A DNA stretch of 7,138 nt. It comes from Bacteroidales bacterium (GTDB taxonomy: Bacteria; Bacteroidota; Bacteroidia; Bacteroidales; F082). Below the pieces are notes generated by a model, which was given only the letters and a program-made list of their open reading frames with translations, was not told where the DNA came from and did not search any database. Location: assembly GCA_017651645.1 (NCBI GenBank), contig JAGCCO010000191.1:1-7138 (forward strand), in the 5' to 3' direction. The translations under genes and the position numbers were made by a program. Below, piece after piece: positions 1-5,773 of this stretch. Every line of letters begins with the position of its first letter. Position 1 is the stretch's first letter.

Positions 1-69
1 CGCAGCCGCTTCAACCTGCCTATCATGTTCCGGCTCAGCGCGCGTCAGGAAGGTAATAGCCCCCAATAA
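1..69 (+). CDS. C-terminal end of an unidentified upstream protein (partial)
   Basis: Frame 1 is open from the window edge to a TAA at 67-69 and gives 22 residues, including FNLPIMFRLSARQ. The alternating hydrophobic and polar pattern would fit a final beta strand of an outer-membrane barrel, but this is too short to identify. The position fits a gene end, because a strong intrinsic terminator begins 44 bases after the stop. The other two plus-strand frames also run open into this stretch and look less protein-like, so the choice of frame is a judgement rather than proof. Confidence 0.4.
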   Translation, partial: RSRFNLPIMFRLSARQEGNSPQ

Positions 70-113
70 CAATGCTTATAGTTTTTAGAAGTTAATAATT
101 TGGCGCCATACAG

Positions 114-143
114 CTCCTTCGTTGCGAAACGAAGGAGTTTTTT
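114..143 (+). terminator. Intrinsic terminator after the upstream gene
   Basis: A perfect 10-bp stem (CTCCTTCGTT at 114-123, AACGAAGGAG at 128-137) closes a GCGA tetraloop and is followed by six T residues at 138-143. This is a textbook rho-independent terminator in the plus direction. It insulates the regulator gene downstream from the gene ending at 69. Confidence 0.9.
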
Positions 144-185
144 GTTGTTTCCTATTCCTTAATTAATACTAAAAATTCGGTATTA

Positions 186-225
186 TTTGCGATGGATTGG
201 GCTTTTTTTGTTACCTTTGCATTCG
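186..225 (+). promoter_or_regulatory. Bacteroidetes-type promoter for the AraC-family regulator
   Basis: TTTG at 186-189 serves as a -33 box and TACCTTTG at 212-219 matches the Bacteroidetes -7 consensus TAnnTTTG, with 22 bases between them including a run of seven T. Transcription would start near 226, giving a leader of about 88 bases if translation begins at 314. The 40-bp block is nearly the same as the ftsY promoter at 2913-2952 (35 of 40 positions identical), including the 16-mer TTTGCGATGGATTGGG. Confidence 0.75.
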
Positions 226-313
226 TTGACAGTACTATTCCTTGTGGTATTTGATGGTTCAATATTCGGCTGCCTTACAAATAACAGTAAATGAAATAGA
301 GTTGATAGACAAC

Positions 314-1396
314 ATGAATATCTCTGCTTTCCTGATAGGCGTTTCTACTGCGTTTTTTTCCATCTTCGCTCTTCATATACTCTTCTGGCATAAAAGACGC
401 TCACGCTTTCAGACGGTGGTAGGTGTCATCATGGCCATCTGGGCTTTATGGAACGTAAAGGACATCATCATCACCTTCCCCAGTATGTATCGGGAAGATG
501 TACTCAACTGGATTCTCATCATCGACGGCTGGTCTGCCATCACCTATACCATCTTCGTCTTCGAGGTGACTATGCCCGGATGGACTACCTTCAAGCGGCT
601 ATTACTTTTGGCCATACCATTTTCGGCTTTCACACTTGCCTATCTGATATGGCCCATTCCAAGGGTAATCATCGCCTATGTGGCGTTCTTGTGGTGCTAT
701 GCGTGGACTATTGTGATTATCGGCTACGTCAAGATGAGGCAGTACCTGAACTATGTAAGGAGCAACTACTCGAACATCGAGAACATCGATGTGTCGTGGT
801 TGCGTCCCGTGTTCGGCTTTGTCATTGTCAGCCAACTGGCTTGGCTCTTCACCTCGCTCTATGCCCATATACTGACCGACATTATTTACTACTCTTCTGT
901 CATCCTGCTATGGCTCATCGTGTTGCACTATAGCTGGAACTTCCATCCTATCGTGCCCGATGCGGATGCTGGTTTGGGGAACGATGGCTTCGACGATGCT
1001 TCTGCTGGCAAAGCTGTTCAACAGTCTCCCCTGCCCGTCGGTGGTGTGGAGCAACTCATGGAGAGCGAACGGCTCTATCTGAACAAGAACCTGACGCTGA
1101 ACGACCTCGCGAAAGCGATGGGTACCAACCGTACCTATGTGAGCAACTATCTGGGCACGGTGCTTGGACAAACGTTCTATGACTATGTGAACCAGCTGCG
1201 CATAGAAAAAATGAGCATTCCCATGATGCAGGAACACCCAGAGTTCAAACTGGAATATGTGGCAAGCGAGAGCGGCTTCAGCTCGATTTCTACTTTCCGC
1301 AGGGCATTTGTAAAACTGACTGGGCAAACACCCAGTCAGTTCGGAAAAGAGCAACTACTCCCGGAAAACACTGAAGGATGGGAGGTAAATGCCTGA
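314..1396 (+). CDS. Membrane-bound AraC-family transcriptional regulator
   Basis: This is a 360-aa protein with an N-terminal membrane region and a C-terminal AraC-type DNA-binding domain. Hydrophobic segments lie at about residues 3-25, 33-48, 63-85, 96-113, 118-139, 167-186 and 190-208. Seven segments would put the N-terminus outside and the DNA-binding part in the cytoplasm. After an acidic, Gly-rich linker (about 209-245) comes the AraC domain (about 246-342). Its first helix-turn-helix is near 260-280 and its second near 311-332, ending in the family signature LTGQTPSQF. Such proteins probably pass an envelope or membrane signal directly to a promoter; the signal is unknown. The frame is open from a TTG at 242 and also has an ATG at 254. 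I chose ATG 314 because it has an A-rich leader and begins just before the first membrane segment. The convergent FISUMP gene ends 2 bp away and is a possible but unproven target. Confidence 0.85.
   Translation: MNISAFLIGVSTAFFSIFALHILFWHKRRSRFQTVVGVIMAIWALWNVKDIIITFPSMYREDVLNWILIIDGWSAITYTIFVFEVTMPGWTTFKRLLLLAIPFSAFTLAYLIWPIPRVIIAYVAFLWCYAWTIVIIGYVKMRQYLNYVRSNYSNIENIDVSWLRPVFGFVIVSQLAWLFTSLYAHILTDIIYYSSVILLWLIVLHYSWNFHPIVPDADAGLGNDGFDDASAGKAVQQSPLPVGGVEQLMESERLYLNKNLTLNDLAKAMGTNRTYVSNYLGTVLGQTFYDYVNQLRIEKMSIPMMQEHPEFKLEYVASESGFSSISTFRRAFVKLTGQTPSQFGKEQLLPENTEGWEVNA
1314..1341 (-). terminator. Possible terminator of the secreted-protein operon, inside the AraC coding end
   Basis: A perfect 11-bp inverted repeat (AACTGACTGGG at 1314-1324, CCCAGTCAGTT at 1331-1341) encloses a 6-base loop. 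Read on the minus strand, the second arm runs into TTTTAC, a short U-tract. On the plus strand it is followed by CGGAAAAG, with no U-tract. The minus-strand operon ends at 1399 with no other hairpin in reach, so this is the best candidate for its terminator. The same bases encode the conserved KLTGQTPSQF end of the AraC domain, so the repeat could instead be a by-product of codon choice. Confidence 0.4.
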
Positions 1397-1398
1397 GA

Positions 1399-2136
1399 TT
1401 ATTGCGGCATCTTTACGGGGCGTATGGTGTGGCCGCCATCACGGCCGAAATAGTTCATCTTCATCATACCGCTGCCGAAATAGAAGGTCTCGGCATTGCG
1501 GTTGTTATATTCATAGCGTGTGGACGACCAGTAGTAGCCGTATGTGTTGCCGTTGTCCAGTAGCTTGCTGGATTCTTCATCCATTGTTTTCTGATAGTGA
1601 CGCCCTGCCGCAGGGATGAAGATGCTATTGCCGTTGGGACCGGTAAATCGCCTTCCGTTCATCTCGTTCACCGTCTCCCATTCCACTGTGCACTTTTCCA
1701 TCAGTTCATTAAACTGCTCCAAAGTGGGCATCTGCCATCCATTACCCCATTGGGCCGTAGCAGCATCATATGCTTCCATGCCTGCAATATCGGTTGTACC
1801 GATGTCAATGACATTCCAGGTGTTACCATCTACATAATAGGCGTAGTTGTTGGTCGTGAACAGTTCTTTTGTCTGGGGCTCGGCCCATGCAAAGTATTCG
1901 CCGTATTCCTCTTCGGTTTCGGCACCAAGGTTGACGGGCGACCATAGTGTACCCGAGGGCAGGCCAAGATCGACAGGTTGCACCGTCTTCACTACCTGAA
2001 AGTCGATGTGTGAAACCTCGCTGGCTTCGTACTTCACAATTTCGCCGTCGGCTTTATGAACCCTGTAATAAGATTGTGCTGTTGCGCTGGCTGCCGTAAG
2101 GAGCATGCATGCCAGGAGTAAGAATGTCTTTTTCAT
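1399..2136 (-). CDS. Secreted FISUMP-domain protein
   Basis: The 245-aa product starts with a signal peptide (KK at 2-3, hydrophobic core about 4-17, ATA before Gln21), so it is exported. Residues 55-65 read VDLGLPSGTLW. Further hallmarks follow in order: WGNGWQMPT at 130-138, TGPNGNSIFIPAAG at 165-178, YGYYWSS at 199-205 and a final IRPV at 238-241. This is the pattern of the Fibrobacter succinogenes major paralogous (FISUMP) domain, widespread in surface and secreted proteins of Bacteroidetes; its biochemical role is not established. Between signal peptide and domain is a short ADG motif (29-46), also present in the gene upstream in the operon. The start overlaps that gene's stop by four bases (ATGA), pointing to translational coupling. 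It has no C-terminal sorting-like tail. The stop codon lies 2 bp from that of the convergent AraC gene. Confidence 0.85.
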   Translation of the reverse strand: MKKTFLLLACMLLTAASATAQSYYRVHKADGEIVKYEASEVSHIDFQVVKTVQPVDLGLPSGTLWSPVNLGAETEEEYGEYFAWAEPQTKELFTTNNYAYYVDGNTWNVIDIGTTDIAGMEAYDAATAQWGNGWQMPTLEQFNELMEKCTVEWETVNEMNGRRFTGPNGNSIFIPAAGRHYQKTMDEESSKLLDNGNTYGYYWSSTRYEYNNRNAETFYFGSGMMKMNYFGRDGGHTIRPVKMPQ

Positions 2137-2621
2137 TTTCTGATGTATTTAAATGATTGATTTTTTGTCTTAATGATAATAACTCCTTTGTGTGACAGGC
2201 TGATGGAGAGGCTTGCTGCCCCGCTCTCATCGACCTTCTGGCTGGCTATCAGCTTCCCGTCGGCTGTGTAGGCCGTCATCATGCTGCCAGGAGTCAGTCC
2301 GCTGGCTTTGATAGCGCCGGCTGCAACCTCGAAGCGTGAAGACTGCGGGGCCGTGATGCGAGTCCCGTTGTTTACGGTCTCGGAGAGATAAACCTTCTGT
2401 ACAATGTCTGCATCGTACAAAACTTGTGTGTCGGAAGCGGTCAGCTGCACCAGGTTGCCAACGAAGGTGATACTGGGCAAGGTTGAGAGCAGAAACTCGG
2501 ACTTGTTGCCATCCGCCAACTCGACTACCACACAGGGCTCCATAACCTGCGCCTGCATGCCTAAAGACAGCAGAAGCATGACTAATGAAGAAAACAGTCT
2601 TTTTGAATTTCTTTTGTTCAT
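2133..2621 (-). CDS. Secreted protein of unknown function with a sorting-like C-terminal tail
   Basis: The 162-aa product has a signal peptide (basic residues at 3-8, hydrophobic stretch about 11-21, MQA then Gln25). An N-terminal motif at 36-53 reads A-D-G, then F43, S46, I51 and F53; the same spacing occurs in the downstream gene product. The C-terminal 50 residues (about 113-162) contain AYTADGKLI and then KGVIIIKTKNQSFKYIRK. These resemble the beta-rich C-terminal modules of secreted Bacteroidetes proteins, including type IX secretion sorting domains, although the fit is loose. There is no recognisable catalytic domain, so it may be a small surface or accessory protein. It is the first gene of a two-gene operon, with a promoter-like box at 2672-2679. 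I cannot assign a specific function. Confidence 0.75.
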   Translation of the reverse strand: MNKRNSKRLFSSLVMLLLSLGMQAQVMEPCVVVELADGNKSEFLLSTLPSITFVGNLVQLTASDTQVLYDADIVQKVYLSETVNNGTRITAPQSSRFEVAAGAIKASGLTPGSMMTAYTADGKLIASQKVDESGAASLSISLSHKGVIIIKTKNQSFKYIRK

Positions 2622-2671
2622 TGTGATTTAATTATTGATTATGAATATGATGGGTTGTGACTTTCTGCCTG

Positions 2672-2679
2672 CAAAGGTA
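2672..2679 (-). promoter_or_regulatory. -7 box of the minus-strand secreted-protein operon
   Basis: Read on the minus strand these bases are TACCTTTG, a full match to the Bacteroidetes -7 consensus and identical to the box upstream of the AraC gene. The bases just upstream are T-rich (TTTAATTTTTT), as in the other promoters here. No exact TTTG was found at the expected -33 position, so it may be weak or activator-dependent. Transcription would start near 2665, giving a leader of about 44 bases. Confidence 0.55.
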
Positions 2680-2912
2680 CACGAAAAAATTAAAGGAGTT
2701 TTATGGAAAACCTATCAGGAGGGAGCATTAAAACAATTCAATGCGTCAAATGATAAAAGCCGGGGCTTATATAGTGCTGTATGTTTGGATTTCGGTGCAA
2801 ATCTCTACACTAAATAGGAAAAAAGGGGATGTGCCTATTTTGATACACCCTCTTTGGGAGATTTCCTCTGCTGAACCGTTCAATTCTTAATAAAAGATAA
2901 AAAATCACTCTT
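2680..2912. other. Divergent intergenic region without a supported gene
   Basis: This stretch lies between the promoter box of the minus-strand operon and the ftsY promoter. It holds an imperfect inverted repeat at 2753-2772 (7 of 8 pairs around a CGGG loop) and a lone TATGTTTG at 2780-2787 without a partner -33 box. A 60-codon open frame starting at TTG 2635 crosses it, but that frame begins inside the opposing operon's leader, reads through its promoter box and has no recognisable features. I see no RNA gene or clear terminator. Confidence 0.5.
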
Positions 2913-2952
2913 TTTGCGATGGATTGGGTTTTTTTTACTATCTTTGCATCCG
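2913..2952 (+). promoter_or_regulatory. Bacteroidetes-type promoter for ftsY and the downstream operon
   Basis: TTTG at 2913-2916 and TATCTTTG at 2939-2946 match the -33 and -7 boxes, with 22 bases between, the same spacing as at 186-219. The intervening bases include a run of eight T. Transcription would begin near 2953, giving a leader of about 45 bases made largely of GTAAATT-type repeats. No other promoter is evident before 6774, so it may serve all four genes. Confidence 0.75.
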
Positions 2953-2962
2953 ATGTTAACAT

Positions 2963-2990
2963 GTAAATTGTAAATTGTCAAATTGTAAAT
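2963..2990 (+). repeat. GTAAATT heptad repeat in the ftsY leader
   Basis: The sequence reads as GTAAATT, GTAAATT, GTCAAATT, GTAAAT and makes up most of the ftsY 5' untranslated region. The unit is the same as in the longer tract before rimO at 4068-4162. Confidence 0.8.
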
Positions 2991-2997
2991 AACATAG

Positions 2998-3951
2998 ATG
3001 GGATTCTTTAATTTCTTTAGCAAAGAGAAGAAGGAAACGCTCGACCAAGGGCTCGAGAAAACGAAGGAAAGCTTCTTCGGTAAACTGACGCGAGCTGTTG
3101 CTGGGAAGTCTAAGGTGGATGACGAGGTGCTCGACAACCTCGAGGAAGTACTCGTGACAAGCGATGTGGGTGTAGATACTACACTCAACATCATCAAGCG
3201 AATCGAGGCTCGAGTGGAGCGCGACAAGTACGTGACGACCGACGAGCTGAACAACATTCTTCGCGATGAAATCGCACAATTGCTCACGGAAAACAATACA
3301 GATGACACCGAAGGCTTTCAGATTCCTGCCGACAAAAAGCCGTATGTCATCCTCGTTGTGGGCGTTAACGGCGTAGGCAAGACGACTACTATCGGCAAAC
3401 TCGCTTACCAGTTCAAGGAGGCAGGCTTGAAAGTCGTGCTTGGCGCTGCCGACACATTCCGTGCTGCTGCTGTAGAGCAGATATGTATCTGGGGCGAAAG
3501 GATTGGCGTTCCCGTTGTAAAACAGAAGATGGGAAGCGACCCTGCCAGTGTGGCTTACGATACCCTGAACAGTGCGATTGCAAATGGCGCAGATGTTGTG
3601 CTCATCGATACTGCGGGCCGCCTGCACAACAAGAAGGGCCTCATGGATGAGCTCTCGAAGATAAAGCGTGTAATGCAGAAGCTCATGCCCGAAGCGCCGC
3701 ACGACGTGATGCTTGTCCTTGATGGTAGCACCGGCCAGAATGCCTTCGAGCAAGCAAAGCAGTTCACCTCTGCAACGGAGGTGACGAGCATGGCCATCAC
3801 GAAGCTCGACGGCAGCGCAAAGGGTGGGGTAGTGATTGGCATAAGCGACCAGTTCAAGATTCCCGTTCGCTACATCGGCCTCGGTGAACGTGCAGAAGAC
3901 CTCCAGCCCTTCAATCGCAGAGAGTTTGTCGACTCCTTATTCAAAAATTAG
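2998..3951 (+). CDS. ftsY: Signal recognition particle receptor FtsY
   Basis: FtsY is the membrane-associated GTPase that receives ribosome-SRP complexes at the inner membrane, pairing with Ffh so that membrane proteins are inserted during translation. The 317-aa protein has the N-terminal helical N domain (about 20-100) followed by the NG GTPase domain. Visible motifs are the P-loop GVNGVGKT (122-129), DTFRAAA (152-158), DTAGR (204-208), TKLDGSAKGG (268-277) and the FtsY-type end GLGERAEDLQPF (294-305). There is no long acidic A domain as in E. coli; a short form is usual in many bacteria, and the N-terminal FFNFF segment could help membrane contact. ATG 2998 has an A-rich leader and gives the expected N-terminus. 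It is the first gene of the operon, followed by 195 bp of repeats and then rimO. All GTPase motifs are intact. Confidence 0.98.
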   Translation: MGFFNFFSKEKKETLDQGLEKTKESFFGKLTRAVAGKSKVDDEVLDNLEEVLVTSDVGVDTTLNIIKRIEARVERDKYVTTDELNNILRDEIAQLLTENNTDDTEGFQIPADKKPYVILVVGVNGVGKTTTIGKLAYQFKEAGLKVVLGAADTFRAAAVEQICIWGERIGVPVVKQKMGSDPASVAYDTLNSAIANGADVVLIDTAGRLHNKKGLMDELSKIKRVMQKLMPEAPHDVMLVLDGSTGQNAFEQAKQFTSATEVTSMAITKLDGSAKGGVVIGISDQFKIPVRYIGLGERAEDLQPFNRREFVDSLFKN

Positions 3952-4057
3952 GAATGAAGAGTGAAGAATTAAGAATGAAGAATGAAGGTTGAAGAGTGAA
4001 GAATGAAGAATGAAGGATGACGAGTGAAGGATGAAGAGTGAAGAATGAAGGATGAAG
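3952..4057 (+). repeat. Fifteen tandem heptads (GARTKAA type) after ftsY
   Basis: Starting directly after the ftsY stop codon, the sequence divides without gaps into 15 seven-base units plus one G: seven of GAATGAA or GAATTAA form, four GAGTGAA, three of GGATGAA or GGATGAC form, and one GGTTGAA. Variation is confined to a few positions of the unit. It lies between ftsY and rimO and has no promoter box, hairpin or coding potential that I can see. Confidence 0.9.
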
Positions 4058-4067
4058 TTGCCGTGAT

Positions 4068-4162
4068 GTAAATTGCTAAATTACTAAATTGTAAATAAAT
4101 AGTAAATTGTAAATAGTCAAATTGTAAATAAATTGTAAATTGTAAATTGTTAAATTGTAAAT
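4068..4162 (+). repeat. GTAAATT-type repeat running into the start of rimO
   Basis: The tract consists of GTAAATT units of 7-8 bases, some extended to 11, 15 or 18 bases, and is the same family as the ftsY leader repeat. It follows the GARTKAA tract after a 10-base gap. Its last units extend past the apparent rimO start codon (TTG 4147), so the first five codons of rimO are repeat sequence. Confidence 0.85.
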
Positions 4163-5454
4163 CCATTGACCTCATCACGCTCGGCTGCAGCAAGAACCTT
4201 GTTGACAGCGAGAAACTTATCCGTCAGCTCGAACTGAACGGCTTCAAGGTGACGCACGACAGTGAAGACCCCGAGGGCGAGATAGCGATTGTGAATACCT
4301 GCGGTTTCATCGGCGATGCGAAGGAGGAAAGCATCAACATGATTCTCGAACTTGCAGAGCGAAAGAAGCAGGGCAAGCTCCGTCAGCTCATCGTGATGGG
4401 TTGCCTTTCGCAGCGCTACTTCGAGGAGTTGAAGGTGGAACTTCCAGAAGTGGACCGCTTCTATGGTAAGTTCGATTGGGAACAAATTATCACCGACCTG
4501 AAGGGCACTTATCACAAGGAAGCTTGCAACGAAAGGCGGCTAACGACACCTTCGCACTATGCCTATTTGAAGATAAGCGAAGGCTGCAATCGGCATTGTG
4601 CTTATTGCGCCATTCCTATCATCACAGGCAAGCAAAAGTCCCATTCCATCGAGGAAATCGTGGCTGAGGTTGAGGGCTTGGTTGCGAAGGGGGTCAAGGA
4701 ATTTCAGGTCATTGCACAGGAGTTGACAGGCTACGGCACAGACCTCTACGGCAAGCAGATGATTGCGCCACTCATCGACCGCATAGCTCAGGTGCATGGC
4801 GTGGAATGGATCAGGCTGCACTATGGCTATCCAGCACATTTCCCGTGGGAACTCCTGCAAGTAATGAAGCGTCACAATAACGTATGCAGATACCTGGACA
4901 TCGCCTTGCAGCACATCAGCGATAGTCAACTCTCGGCAATGCGCAGGCATATCACAAAGCAAGAAACCTACGATTTCATCGAGAAAATCCGGAGGGAAGT
5001 GCCCGGCATTCACCTTCGCACGACACTTATGGTTGGCTTTCCTGGCGAGACCGATGAGGATTTTCTGGAGCTTATTGATTTCGTGAAGTGGGCAAGGTTT
5101 GAGCGGATGGGTGCCTTTGCCTACAGCGAAGAGGAGGGAACGTACGCCGCTGAGCACTATGAGGACAATGTCCCAGAAGAAGTTAAGCAGGCTCGACTGA
5201 GTAAACTCATGCGTATTCAGCAACAAATCAGTTCCGAAGTGCAAGAGAGCAAGGTTGGCCAAAGCATGAAAGTCATCATTGATCGCGAAGAGGGCGATTA
5301 CTTTATAGGTCGCACGGAATTCGATTCACCGGAGGTTGACCCCGAAGTACTCATCAAGAAAGCTGATGCTCCCAACCTTAGGCCAGGATTATTCGTGCAT
5401 GTAAATATAAAAAATGCCGATGAATTCGACCTTTTTGGATGTGTCGAGGAATAA
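4147..5454 (+). CDS. rimO: Ribosomal protein S12 methylthiotransferase RimO
   Basis: RimO is a radical-SAM enzyme with two iron-sulfur clusters that adds a beta-methylthio group to a conserved aspartate of ribosomal protein S12. In this 435-aa protein, the N-terminal MTTase domain has its three cluster cysteines at C14 (LGCSKN), C52 (NTCGF) and C86 (MGCLSQR). The radical-SAM motif CxxxCxxC is C147, C151, C154. A TRAM domain ends the protein (about 370-433). The LGCSKNLVDSE opening separates it from the tRNA enzyme MiaB. All key residues are present and the length is normal. The start is odd: there is no in-frame ATG, the frame is closed by a TAA at 4129-4131, and the first usable codon is TTG 4147 inside a repeat. 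Residues 2-5 are therefore repeat-derived. It is second in the ftsY operon; HU follows after 30 bp. Confidence 0.96.
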   Translation: MLNCKSIDLITLGCSKNLVDSEKLIRQLELNGFKVTHDSEDPEGEIAIVNTCGFIGDAKEESINMILELAERKKQGKLRQLIVMGCLSQRYFEELKVELPEVDRFYGKFDWEQIITDLKGTYHKEACNERRLTTPSHYAYLKISEGCNRHCAYCAIPIITGKQKSHSIEEIVAEVEGLVAKGVKEFQVIAQELTGYGTDLYGKQMIAPLIDRIAQVHGVEWIRLHYGYPAHFPWELLQVMKRHNNVCRYLDIALQHISDSQLSAMRRHITKQETYDFIEKIRREVPGIHLRTTLMVGFPGETDEDFLELIDFVKWARFERMGAFAYSEEEGTYAAEHYEDNVPEEVKQARLSKLMRIQQQISSEVQESKVGQSMKVIIDREEGDYFIGRTEFDSPEVDPEVLIKKADAPNLRPGLFVHVNIKNADEFDLFGCVEE

Positions 5455-5484
5455 AAGAACTGACTAACAAATATCTCAAACAAT

Positions 5485-5760
5485 ATGAACAACAAGGAAT
5501 TTATTGCCGATTTGGCCAGCCGCACTAAATTGAACAGCAAGGAGGCCGCTTCGCTGGCAAGCGCTGCCGTATCTGCCATCATTGGCGAACTGATGGAAGA
5601 AAACACGATTTTCGTACCCGGTTTTGGCACCCTCGAGGTGAAGAAGAAGCTCGAGCGTGTTTTGGTCAACCCCAACACCAAACAGCGTATGCTCGTCCCG
5701 CCCAAGATGACGGTGAACTTCAAGCCCAACACATCCTTGAAATTAAAAGTTAAGAATTAA
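5485..5760 (+). CDS. HU-family DNA-binding protein
   Basis: HU proteins are small dimeric nucleoid proteins that bend and compact DNA. This 91-aa product has the usual length and layout: N-terminal helices (about 3-37), then GFGTLEV at the start of the beta saddle (about 46-52), and a beta arm with an NPNT motif. That motif keeps the proline that intercalates between base pairs in characterised HU/IHF proteins. The end, FKPNTSLKLKVKN, matches the C-terminal helix region but is short and Lys-rich, and its last bases merge with a heptad repeat that also contains the stop codon. It lies 30 bp after rimO and 12 bp before the second HU-domain gene, so the three are probably co-transcribed. Whether it forms homodimers or pairs with the HU domain of its neighbour cannot be read from sequence. 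Confidence 0.93.
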   Translation: MNNKEFIADLASRTKLNSKEAASLASAAVSAIIGELMEENTIFVPGFGTLEVKKKLERVLVNPNTKQRMLVPPKMTVNFKPNTSLKLKVKN

Positions 5761-5773
5761 GAGTTAAGAATTA
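5746..5773 (+). repeat. Heptad repeat spanning the HU stop codon and the next start codon
   Basis: Four tandem heptads, AAAGTTA, AGAATTA, AGAGTTA and AGAATTA, run from the last codons of the HU gene to the A of the next gene's ATG. In register they are GARTTAA units, the same family as the tract after ftsY. They overlap the HU stop (5758-5760) and fill the whole 12-bp spacer. Confidence 0.75.

Noticed and set aside
2753..2772. Imperfect inverted repeat around a CGGG loop as operator or terminator
   Set aside because: Only 7 of 8 pairs form with an internal mismatch, no T-run follows on either strand, and it lies far from both promoters' core elements.
2780..2787. TATGTTTG as a second plus-strand promoter
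   Set aside because: It matches the -7 consensus but has no TTTG at the proper upstream distance, and a much better promoter lies at 2913-2946.
2635..2817. 60-codon plus-strand open frame in the divergent intergenic region
   Set aside because: It starts at a TTG in the leader of the opposing gene, reads through that operon's -7 box and has no recognisable features or promoter of its own.
2956..3753. Long minus-strand open frame of 265 codons opposite ftsY
   Set aside because: ftsY on the plus strand has every GTPase motif; the antisense translation has no family features and overlaps the ftsY leader repeats. It is a shadow frame.
3952..4162. Tandem repeats as a CRISPR array
   Set aside because: The units are 7-8 bases and contiguous, with no unique spacers and no cas genes nearby.
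4540..5262. Minus-strand open frame of 240 codons opposite rimO
   Set aside because: rimO is complete with all cluster cysteines on the plus strand; the antisense protein shows no signal peptide, domain or plausible neighbour relation.
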